From Comamonadaceae bacterium UBA2237 (GTDB lineage Bacteria > Pseudomonadota > Gammaproteobacteria > Burkholderiales > Burkholderiaceae_C): a stretch of 10,694 nt of DNA. Both the position numbers and the translations under genes were made by a program. The stretch's first letter is position 1. Every line of letters starts with the position of its first letter. Positions 1 to 6,484 of the stretch are shown here, piece by piece. The stretch lies in assembly GCA_002347905.1 (NCBI GenBank), contig DDYJ01000048.1:12501-23194 (forward strand). Direction: 5' to 3'. The notes under the pieces are model-generated. The model ran no database searches, had not been told where the DNA came from, and saw only the letters and a program-made list of their open reading frames with translations.

Positions 1-311
1 TCCATGCAGGGCATATCGTCGTGCACCAACGAATAGGCGTGAATCAATTCAACTGCGCAAGCTGCACGCAGCGCTGCAACATCTAAGGCATCGTCTTTCA
101 CACCATTGCCAACTGCTTCACGTGCAGCTAGGACCAACATAGGGCGCAATCTTTTGCCACCATCCAATACCGCATAGCGCATGGCCTGCCCTAAACCAGC
201 GGGCGCATCGGGACTTATCCAATTTGAAAGCGCCTCTTCCACCGCAATCAAGCGTTGGTCTGACCAATGGTCAAGTTCAACAGCCGTCAAAGTGGTGATG
301 TGCTGACTCAC
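1..311 (-). CDS. ispA: Farnesyl diphosphate synthase (polyprenyl synthetase), N-terminal part; runs off the left edge
   Basis: Condenses isopentenyl diphosphate with dimethylallyl and then geranyl diphosphate to make farnesyl diphosphate, the cytosolic precursor of quinone side chains and undecaprenyl phosphate. Only about 103 codons are in the window. Visible are the family's GGKRLRP substrate-binding motif (near residues 51-57) and, at the very edge, [14 protein letters not shown], which contains the first aspartate-rich motif DDxxxxD that binds magnesium-diphosphate. The second aspartate motif lies outside. The start is GTG at 311-309; its last two bases and the following A form the TGA stop of xseB, a four-base GTGA overlap. 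The next in-frame ATG is more than 40 codons later and would remove conserved sequence, so I prefer GTG. The overlap suggests translational coupling to xseB. From knowledge of related genomes, dxs often follows ispA, but it cannot be seen here. Confidence 0.93.
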   Translation of the reverse strand, partial: MSQHITTLTAVELDHWSDQRLIAVEEALSNWISPDAPAGLGQAMRYAVLDGGKRLRPMLVLAAREAVGNGVKDDALDVAALRAACAVELIHAYSLVHDDMPCM

Positions 312-553
312 GTGGGTGTCCAAGGTTTGAGAGTTCCGTTGTCGAGCACCTTGATTTGTTGCTCCACAGCGTCGAGTTGCGCACGGCAATAGGTCAGGAG
401 TTCGGCGCCCCGTTGGTAGCCTGTCAACAACTGGGCCAAAGGTAATTGGCCAGCTTCCATATCAGCCACCAGGGCTTCAAGCTCTTTTAAAGCAGACTCG
501 TAACTTTCGGGAACAGCTTTGGGCGTCGTTGTGGTGGGGCTTGCCTTGGGCAT
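308..553 (-). CDS. xseB: Exodeoxyribonuclease VII small subunit
   Basis: Small subunit of exonuclease VII, which with the large subunit XseA degrades single-stranded DNA from both ends into oligonucleotides in the cytosol. The protein is 81 residues, the usual family length (about 80 in E. coli). The body has the characteristic pattern [20 protein letters not shown], then a second helix with [22 protein letters not shown], consistent with the two-helix fold of the family. The first dozen residues are Thr/Pro/Lys rich and probably flexible. The ATG at 553-551 is the only sensible start; no Shine-Dalgarno sequence is visible upstream. It is the first gene of a minus-strand unit with ispA, whose GTG start overlaps its stop. 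It is divergent from the Rieske oxygenase gene across 150 bases. xseA is not in the window, which is normal because the two subunit genes are usually unlinked. Confidence 0.93.
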   Translation of the reverse strand: MPKASPTTTTPKAVPESYESALKELEALVADMEAGQLPLAQLLTGYQRGAELLTYCRAQLDAVEQQIKVLDNGTLKPWTPT

Positions 554-600
554 AGAGATAATTTTGTTTTTAGTAAGTTAGGCATACATTTTAGAGTGTA

Positions 601-627
601 TAGACATCCACTTGAGATGGGTACAAT
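601..627 (+). promoter_or_regulatory. Candidate sigma-70 promoter for the Rieske oxygenase gene
   Basis: A TACAAT hexamer at 622-627 (five of six matches to the -10 consensus) lies 15 bases after TAGACA at 601-606 (five of six matches to the -35 consensus). The spacer is two bases shorter than ideal, so strength is uncertain. Transcription would begin near 634 and give a leader of about 70 bases. A short inverted repeat, ATACA at 584-588 and TGTAT at 597-601, sits at its upstream edge and could be an operator, but five-base arms may be chance. I could not identify a clear promoter for xseB in the opposite direction. Confidence 0.3.
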
Positions 628-630
628 ATC

Positions 631-703
631 ACTCCCCCGTCAGCTTTTAGTCTGATTATTTTTCATCCACCTCCCTGTGGGGAGTCTTTAGGTCAGGTCC
701 CCC
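631..703 (+). promoter_or_regulatory. 5' leader with three mutually exclusive hairpin pairings before the Rieske oxygenase gene
   Basis: One G-rich block, GGGGAGT at 679-685, has three possible partners: ACTCCCC at 631-637 (seven perfect pairs, long range), CTCCC at 671-675 (five pairs closing a four-base TGTG loop) and TCCCC at 698-702 (five pairs, next to the ATG at 704). The third pairing would cover the region just before the start codon, where the only weak ribosome-binding signals (AGG at 690-692 and 695-697) lie. This geometry could allow switching, but short G/C blocks pair easily by chance, and I recognise no known riboswitch family. Confidence 0.25.
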
Positions 704-1834
704 ATGTCTGATTTAAGTCTTCAACTGCAGCAGGCGCAAGCCCAACTACCAGTTACCAGTTACTTTGACGAGGCGCTATTTCAGCGCGAACTGGAGACCA
801 TCTTTCAGTCTGGCCCACGTTATGTGGGCCACCAACTCGCTGTGCCCGAGCAGGGCGACTACTTTGCACTTCCCCAAGAAAGTGGAGGTCGCGTCTTAGT
901 GCGCTCACATAAAGGGGTCGAGTTGTTGTCAAATGTTTGTCGCCATCGACAAGCCATCATTTTGAAAGGCAAAGGCTCCCTCAAAACCCAGGCACAAAGT
1001 TCTGGCGGCGGCAATATCGTCTGTCCTCTACACAGATGGACTTACTCTCCCTCTGGCGAACTTTTAGGCGCCCCCCATTTTGCGCAAGACCCTTGTTTAA
1101 ATCTCAAAAATTACCCTCTTCGTGAGTGGAATGGCTTGTTATTTGAAGACAACGGGGTAGATATTGCTACTAATTTAGCAAACATGGGCCCCCGAAGTGC
1201 GCTTGATTTCACAGGTTTTGCACTTGATCGTGTAGAACTGCACGAATGTGACTACAACTGGAAAACCTTCATCGAAGTCTATTTAGAGGATTACCACGTA
1301 GGCCCATTCCACCCCGGACTCGGTCACTTTGTCACCTGTGATGACCTGAACTGGGAATTCAAAGAAAACTATTCTGTGCAAACGGTCGGCGTGTCTTCGA
1401 GTTTCGGCAAGCCAGGTTCCAGCGCCTACCAAAAATGGCAGGATGTGTTGCTCAAATACCGCAACGGCGAATTGCCTGATCGCGGAGCGATTTGGCTCAC
1501 CTACTACCCGCACATCATGGTGGAGTGGTATCCGCATGTGTTGACTGTTTCCACCTTGCACCCTATTTGTCCCAGCAAAACACTCAATGTGGTGGAGTTT
1601 TACTACCCTGAGGAAATCGTTGCATTTGAGCGAGAGTTTGTTGAAGCGCAACAAGCCGCTTACATGGAAACTTGCGTTGAAGACGATGAAATCGCTGAAC
1701 GCATGGACGCCGGTCGGAAAGTATTGATGCAACGGGGTGATAACGAAGTTGGCCCCTATCAAAGTCCGATGGAAGACGGCATGCAGCATTTTCATGAGTG
1801 GTACCGAAGAAAAATGGGGCTGGGTACTCTATAA
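704..1834 (+). CDS. Rieske non-haem iron oxygenase, alpha (catalytic) subunit; substrate unknown
   Basis: A 376-residue member of the ring-hydroxylating oxygenase alpha-subunit family, which uses electrons passed through a Rieske [2Fe-2S] cluster to activate oxygen at a mononuclear iron. The N-terminal Rieske domain has CRH (C79, H81) and CPLH (C107, H110) as cluster ligands. The catalytic domain has NWKTFIEVYLEDYHVGPFH, in which H198 and H203 are expected iron ligands. The third, acidic ligand is probably D327 or D328 in CVEDDEIAERMDAG. The position bridging the two metal centres, Asp in naphthalene dioxygenase, is Glu195 here, as in carnitine and choline-type monooxygenases. Oddly, 25 residues separate H81 and C107, against about 15-17 in typical members. 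No reductase, ferredoxin or beta subunit is nearby, so electrons must come from elsewhere. A sulfurtransferase gene follows 26 bases later. The family call is firm; the reaction cannot be named. Confidence 0.93.
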   Translation: MSDLSLQLQQAQAQLPVTSYFDEALFQRELETIFQSGPRYVGHQLAVPEQGDYFALPQESGGRVLVRSHKGVELLSNVCRHRQAIILKGKGSLKTQAQSSGGGNIVCPLHRWTYSPSGELLGAPHFAQDPCLNLKNYPLREWNGLLFEDNGVDIATNLANMGPRSALDFTGFALDRVELHECDYNWKTFIEVYLEDYHVGPFHPGLGHFVTCDDLNWEFKENYSVQTVGVSSSFGKPGSSAYQKWQDVLLKYRNGELPDRGAIWLTYYPHIMVEWYPHVLTVSTLHPICPSKTLNVVEFYYPEEIVAFEREFVEAQQAAYMETCVEDDEIAERMDAGRKVLMQRGDNEVGPYQSPMEDGMQHFHEWYRRKMGLGTL

Positions 1835-1860
1835 AACCGACTTGACTAGCACTTTATTTC

Positions 1861-2730
1861 ATGTATTCCACAATCATTTCAGTCCAACAATTACAAAGCT
1901 TGCTTGCTAGCAACACCGATTGCTTGGTATTTGATTGCACCTTTGAACTTGCCAACCCTAGCGCTGGTCATGAAAAGTATGTCGAGCAACACATTGCAGG
2001 TGCTTTGCGCGCAGATTTAGACAAGCATTTGTCAACGCATAATGATGCCGATCGCGCTAACGGTGGTCGCCACCCACTTCCTAAACCAAATGTGTTTGCA
2101 GAATGGTTGCGCAGTATGGGTGTGAACGACAGCACGCAAGTTGTGGTGTACGACCGAAACAGTGTGAACTATTGCGGCCGTATGTGGTGGATGCTCAAGT
2201 GGTGTGGCCACTCAGCGGTTGCTGTCCTAGATGGCGGCTTGCAAGCATGGATCGCTGCTGGTGGTGCAGTAGCAACTGGCGCTTCAACGCCAAGCCCTAC
2301 AAATGCGGGTAATTTTTCTGTGCGCACACCATTGCTTCCATTAGTGGATACCGCCACCGTGGCTGCCAATTTAAAAACAACACAAACCCTGATCGATGCC
2401 CGTGCACCCGCAAGGTTTCGTGGTGAAGTAGAACCCCTGGACCCAGTGGCAGGACACATCCCAGGTGCTCTTAATCGTCTCTACAGCACCAACTTGAATG
2501 AGCAAGGTTTCTTCAAAAGCCCATCCGAATTACGTGAAGAATTTGCTTTGCTATTGAATGGTAGGCCAGCTAACACGGTGGTTCATCACTGCGGCAGTGG
2601 CGTCAGCGCCATACCTAATGTATTGGCTATGGAAATTGCTGGATTAGGACCTACAGGTCTTTATGCAGGAAGTTGGAGCGAATGGTGCAACACACCAGGA
2701 TTGCCCTGCGAGAAATCACCCGCAATTTAA
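1861..2730 (+). CDS. sseA: Two-domain sulfurtransferase, 3-mercaptopyruvate sulfurtransferase (SseA) type
   Basis: A 289-residue tandem rhodanese protein, the normal length for the family, predicted cytosolic. The N-terminal inactive rhodanese domain spans about residues 5-135 (it has VVVYDR and the ending VLDGGLQAW). The C-terminal catalytic domain spans about 160-285, with GHIPGALN at 198-205, the persulfide-carrying Cys244 in the loop CGSGVSA, and YAGSWSEW at 268-275. The CGSGV loop is the mercaptopyruvate sulfurtransferase form (CGSGVTA in E. coli SseA), whereas thiosulfate-specific rhodaneses usually carry CRKGV. The enzyme would move sulfur from 3-mercaptopyruvate or a related donor to cyanide or a thiol acceptor through a Cys persulfide. 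It lies 26 bases after the Rieske gene with no terminator between them, so co-transcription is likely. No Shine-Dalgarno sequence precedes the ATG. Its stop overlaps the stop of the convergent transporter gene. True donor preference is unproven. Confidence 0.88.
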   Translation: MYSTIISVQQLQSLLASNTDCLVFDCTFELANPSAGHEKYVEQHIAGALRADLDKHLSTHNDADRANGGRHPLPKPNVFAEWLRSMGVNDSTQVVVYDRNSVNYCGRMWWMLKWCGHSAVAVLDGGLQAWIAAGGAVATGASTPSPTNAGNFSVRTPLLPLVDTATVAANLKTTQTLIDARAPARFRGEVEPLDPVAGHIPGALNRLYSTNLNEQGFFKSPSELREEFALLLNGRPANTVVHHCGSGVSAIPNVLAMEIAGLGPTGLYAGSWSEWCNTPGLPCEKSPAI

Positions 2731-3506
2731 TGTTGTGCCCACTCACTCAACGCAACGACTAAAGCAATTCCCGCAAACAACCATGCCACTTGGGCTGCTG
2801 TCTGGCTTGGTGACAAACGTTTTTGTAATTGTGGAATCAAGTCAGCCAAGGCCACATAAATAAAGCTACTCGCAGCAACGACCAAAAATAGTGGCAAATA
2901 TTCTTCCAAAGCTCCTACGAGCAAATAGCCAATCAAGCCGCCAAGTGCCGTCACACTGCCAGACAGCGACAGCTTAATCAAAGCAGCTTTGGCGTTCCCT
3001 AAGGATTGCCGTAAAACAACCAAATCGCCCACATGGTGCGGTACCTCGTGCGCCATCACCGCCAAGGCGGCCGCCACACCTAAACGTGAATCGGCTACAA
3101 AAGCGGCCGCAATCAATATGCCATCGCCAAAGGCGTGAACACTATCACCAAGCAATACAGCCCAGCTTCCGCCTGTGTGGTGATGGTGTGAATGTGCCAC
3201 TTCTGAATGCGAATGTCCGTGCTCATGCCCGTGGTGCCACAACTCTGCTTTGTCCAACAGAAAAAAGAAAATCAAGCCCATTAGTAATACTGCAAACAAT
3301 ACCTGGGCAGAAACACCAGCAACAGCAGATTGCTCGAACGCTTCAGGCAAAAGCCGCATAAAAGCAGTGGCCAACAAAGCGCCTGCTGCAAGACTCAATA
3401 AATGCTGGGTAAAGCGAGATAACAAGGCATAAGCCAGCATTGCAGCCAACCATACACTGCCAACCCCGGCAACCAAGGTTCCTACAAGAATTGAAATAAG
3501 TGTCAT
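2727..3506 (-). CDS. ZIP-family divalent metal transporter with a His-rich cytosolic loop
   Basis: A 259-residue integral inner-membrane protein with about eight predicted helices, matching the ZIP (SLC39-like) family that brings zinc, iron or manganese into the cytosol. Helices fall near residues 3-27, 36-53, 66-84, 114-136, 142-163, 175-198, 203-222 and 238-255. Between helices 3 and 4 lies a loop with eleven histidines in residues 91-110, the expected metal-sensing or metal-collecting variable loop. Helix 4 has HAFGDG (H124, D128) and helix 5 has HEVPHHVGD (H153, E154, H157, D161), close to the LIV-1 type signatures HNFxDG and HEXPHEXGD but with two substitutions. It follows polA on the same strand after 90 bases without an obvious terminator, so read-through from polA is possible. 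The upstream Shine-Dalgarno signal is poor. Transported metal is not determinable; zinc is a reasonable guess. Confidence 0.9.
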   Translation of the reverse strand: MTLISILVGTLVAGVGSVWLAAMLAYALLSRFTQHLLSLAAGALLATAFMRLLPEAFEQSAVAGVSAQVLFAVLLMGLIFFFLLDKAELWHHGHEHGHSHSEVAHSHHHHTGGSWAVLLGDSVHAFGDGILIAAAFVADSRLGVAAALAVMAHEVPHHVGDLVVLRQSLGNAKAALIKLSLSGSVTALGGLIGYLLVGALEEYLPLFLVVAASSFIYVALADLIPQLQKRLSPSQTAAQVAWLFAGIALVVALSEWAQH

Positions 3507-3596
3507 AAGCTCATCATAGGCACAAAGTCAGTGGTTCTTGAGCTGCTACAAAGCCCTTGCCAGCTACACTAAACAATAGGTTACTGCGTGTTTTTC

Positions 3597-6416
3597 CTAA
3601 TGCGCAACATCCCAATTAGCGCCAACACCTACCTCAGCCAGCAAAGCAACTTTCAATTGCGCCACGCCTGCCATGTAGCGCGGCACCTCTTGCTTGACCC
3701 ATTCCATCTCTGACTCAGGCACTTCAAACACCAATTCATCATGCACTTGCATGATGATGCGGGTGCCACGTTGCTCTGCGTCGAGCACGTTTTGAATTTT
3801 CACCATGCTCATCTTGATAAGGTCTGCCGCTGTGCCTTGCATAGGCGCGTTGATCGCAGCGCGTTCAGCTCCAGCGCGTCTGGGTGCAGCTGCACTATTT
3901 ATTTCGGGCAAATACAAACGCCTACCAAAAACAGTTTGCACAAACCCTTGCGCTTTGGCTTGCTCACGCGTGTCGTCCATATAACGCTTCACCCCTGCAA
4001 ACCGCTCGAAGTAACGGGTAATGTAGTTTTTAGCGGCGGTGTTATCAATTCCTAAAGCCTTTGCCAAACCAAAAGCACTCATGCCGTAAATTAATCCGAA
4101 GTTAATCACTTTGGCGTAGCGACGTTGTTCGCTACTGACTTGATCAACCGAGAGACCAAACACTTCTGCTGCAGTCGCACGGTGCACGTCCAAGCCATCG
4201 TGAAAGGCTTTTAGCAAAGCTGCGTCATCGCTTAAGTGCGCCATGATGCGCAATTCAATTTGGCTGTAATCGGCACTTGCAATCACACTGCCGGTAGGTG
4301 CCACAAAAGCCTCGCGCACTTTGCGTCCCTCTGGCGTGCGAATAGGAATATTTTGTAAATTGGGGTCGTTGCTCGACAACCTACCAGTTACCGCAACCGC
4401 TTGCGCATAGTGTGTATGCACCCTACCCGTTTTGGAATTGGCCATTTGCGCCAGTTTGTCGGTGTAGGTGCCTTTGAGCTTGCACAAAGAACGATGCTCC
4501 AAAATTTTGGCGGGCAATGGATAGTCTTGCGCCAATTTTTCGAGCACCTCTTCGTCTGTACTGCGCGCGCCCGTGGCTGTTTTCTTGACGACTGGCAATC
4601 CCAGTTTGTCAAAAAATATTTCACCTAGTTGTTTAGGGCTTGCCAGATTAAATGGTTGGCCTGCAATGGCATATGCCTCATTTTCAAGTTCGACAATGCG
4701 TTGTCCTAAAGCATGGCTTTGCGCAGCCAATTTGGGACCATCGATTAAAACGCCATTGCGCTCCACCCGAAATAAGGCTTCGCTACTTTTGATTTCCAAA
4801 TCATAAATAAACGCTAGCTTTTCGTCTGCTTGCAAATGCGGCCAAAGTGCAAGATGCACGTCCATGGTCATATCAGCGTCTTCGCAAGCGTATTCACTGG
4901 CGCGCGCTATTTCCACTTGTGAGAAAGAAATTTGATGCGCGCCTTTGCCACAGACGTCTTCATAGCTAAGGCCCTGGCGCTCCAGATGTCGAAGCGCCAA
5001 ACTCTCGAGGCTATGCGGCTTGTGCACTTCCAACACATAGCTTTGCAACATGGTGTCATGCACAAACCCTTGGACTTGCACGTCATAGTTGGCCATCACA
5101 TGGCGGTCATATTTGATGTGCTGGCCTAGCTTCAAGGCCTTGGGATCTTCAAACCAAGGCTTGAGTTTGGCAATGACTTCTTCGAGCGGCAGTTGGTTTG
5201 GCACGTCACCATAACTGTGGCCCAGGGGTATGTAACACGCTTCACCAGGTTGCACAGAGAAACTCAATCCCACGATTTGTGCTGTCATCGCATCGATCGC
5301 CGTCGTTTCTGTGTCAAATGCCGTCAAGCTGGCTTGTTTTATTTTTTCAAACCATATGTCAAATTGCTCCCAGGTCAAAACACAGGTGTATTGTTTGGTT
5401 GTCACTTGCGAGGGTTGTGACTGGATGTCTTCAAACATGTCGTCAGAGACTTGCGACTTAGACGGCTTTGTAACTTTCGAAGCGGTTGCAGTGGCTACAC
5501 CGCTGTCGCTGGTCTGATCTGAAACGTCAGCGTCATCCGACATTGCGCGCGCCAAGCCTTTAAAGCCGTAGGTCTCATAAAAACTTTTGAGTCCTGAGCG
5601 GTCTGGCGGATGCAACGTCAATGCCTCGAGTGCTGGCAAGGTGGGGACATAAGCGGACAAATCACAATCCGTTTTGATCGTGACTAGTTGTCGCCCCTTG
5701 GGCAACCAATCTATCGCTTGCCGTAAGTTCTCGCCCACAACACCTTTGATGGTGTGTGCGTTTTCAAGCAAGGCAGTCAGGGAGCCATACTCCATTAACC
5801 ATTTAGCCGCAGTTTTCGGCCCTACTTTTTGAACACCTGGAATGTTGTCAACGGTGTCACCCACCAAGGTTTGGAAATCAATCATCAAATGCGGAGGTAC
5901 GCCAAACTCTGCAGTAACGCCTGCTACATCTCGCCGCTTACCGTTCATGGTGTCGATGATGGTGATGTGTTGATCCACCAATTGGCTCAAATCTTTGTCA
6001 CCGCTTGAAACAATCACCTCTATGCTTTGCTTGGCGGCCAAAACCGCTAAGGTGCCAATCACGTCATCGGCTTCCACGCCAGGCACATTCAAGACTTGCC
6101 AACCCATCAGGCGCACGACTTGGTGGATGGGTTCGATTTGTGTGCGCAAATCATCTGGCATCGGCGAGCGATTGGCTTTATAGGCGGGGTACAAATCATC
6201 ACGGAATGTCGGGCCCTTAGCGTCAAACACACATACGGCGTAATCGGCTGGCACCTCTTTGCGCAAACTTTGCATCATGTTGACCATGCCACGTATTGCC
6301 CCAGTGGCAGCGCTACTCGGGTCGCCTGGCACTGCACGCAAATCTGGCATAGCATGGAAAGCACGGTAGAGATAACTGGAACCATCTACCAATAACAGGG
6401 TTTTCTTTTCGGTCAT
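3597..6416 (-). CDS. polA: DNA polymerase I
   Basis: Replaces RNA primers of Okazaki fragments and fills repair gaps. Starting at ATG 6416 it has 939 residues (E. coli has 928). Three domains are complete. The 5' nuclease (about 1-290) has VDGSSYLYRAFHA, SSGDKDLSQLV and GDTVDNIPGVQKVGPKTA. The 3'-5' proofreading domain (about 340-530) keeps all four acidic residues: D368 and E370 in FDTET, D437 in KYDRH and D513 in YACEDAD, so proofreading should be active. The polymerase domain has motif A DYSQIELR (D716), the O helix RRYAKVINFGLIYG (K769, F773, Y777) and motif C VHDE (D893, E894). A linker rich in Ser, Thr and Lys around 295-340 joins the first two domains. An in-frame GTG at 6437 and ATG at 6425 lie upstream, but conserved sequence begins only after 6416, and the 6425 start would shrink the divergent promoter region. 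Confidence 0.98.
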   Translation of the reverse strand: MTEKKTLLLVDGSSYLYRAFHAMPDLRAVPGDPSSAATGAIRGMVNMMQSLRKEVPADYAVCVFDAKGPTFRDDLYPAYKANRSPMPDDLRTQIEPIHQVVRLMGWQVLNVPGVEADDVIGTLAVLAAKQSIEVIVSSGDKDLSQLVDQHITIIDTMNGKRRDVAGVTAEFGVPPHLMIDFQTLVGDTVDNIPGVQKVGPKTAAKWLMEYGSLTALLENAHTIKGVVGENLRQAIDWLPKGRQLVTIKTDCDLSAYVPTLPALEALTLHPPDRSGLKSFYETYGFKGLARAMSDDADVSDQTSDSGVATATASKVTKPSKSQVSDDMFEDIQSQPSQVTTKQYTCVLTWEQFDIWFEKIKQASLTAFDTETTAIDAMTAQIVGLSFSVQPGEACYIPLGHSYGDVPNQLPLEEVIAKLKPWFEDPKALKLGQHIKYDRHVMANYDVQVQGFVHDTMLQSYVLEVHKPHSLESLALRHLERQGLSYEDVCGKGAHQISFSQVEIARASEYACEDADMTMDVHLALWPHLQADEKLAFIYDLEIKSSEALFRVERNGVLIDGPKLAAQSHALGQRIVELENEAYAIAGQPFNLASPKQLGEIFFDKLGLPVVKKTATGARSTDEEVLEKLAQDYPLPAKILEHRSLCKLKGTYTDKLAQMANSKTGRVHTHYAQAVAVTGRLSSNDPNLQNIPIRTPEGRKVREAFVAPTGSVIASADYSQIELRIMAHLSDDAALLKAFHDGLDVHRATAAEVFGLSVDQVSSEQRRYAKVINFGLIYGMSAFGLAKALGIDNTAAKNYITRYFERFAGVKRYMDDTREQAKAQGFVQTVFGRRLYLPEINSAAAPRRAGAERAAINAPMQGTAADLIKMSMVKIQNVLDAEQRGTRIIMQVHDELVFEVPESEMEWVKQEVPRYMAGVAQLKVALLAEVGVGANWDVAH

Positions 6417-6451
6417 GTCCCACATTGTGCCGTGCACGAAACTGCGCCAAC

Positions 6452-6457
6452 TACAAT
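6452..6457 (+). promoter_or_regulatory. Candidate -10 element for thrB in the polA-thrB divergent gap
   Basis: The 68-base gap between the polA start (6416) and the thrB start (6485) must hold both promoters. TACAAT at 6452-6457 matches the sigma-70 -10 consensus at five of six positions and would place the thrB transcript start near 6464, leaving a leader of about 20 bases without a Shine-Dalgarno sequence. No good -35 hexamer stands 16-18 bases upstream (TTGTGC at 6425-6430 is 21 bases away). An eight-base palindrome CGTGCACG sits at 6431-6438. No convincing polA promoter was seen in the other direction. Confidence 0.25.
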
Positions 6458-6484
6458 GGTCCGATACGCTTATTTCACCCCACT

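Noticed and set aside
1283..1795. A 170-codon open frame on the minus strand opposite the Rieske oxygenase gene
   Set aside because: The plus-strand frame has the iron-ligand motifs over the same bases. The antisense protein is unrecognisable and has no ribosome-binding site.
2984..3240. The histidine-rich tract of the transporter as a possible repeat or metal-binding mini-gene
   Set aside because: It is in frame within the ZIP gene at the usual variable-loop position, so it needs no separate explanation.
3507..3596. A possible terminator or promoter between polA and the ZIP transporter gene
   Set aside because: The only pairing seen is a five-base AGCTG/CAGCT stem with no following T run, and there is no convincing -10/-35 pair. 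I see nothing definite in these 90 bases.
6425..6484. A 20-residue N-terminal extension of ThrB from the ATG at 6425
   Set aside because: The extension has no family character, overlaps the upstream polA frame, and would start before the only credible -10 element. The ATG at 6485 gives the usual family N-terminus.
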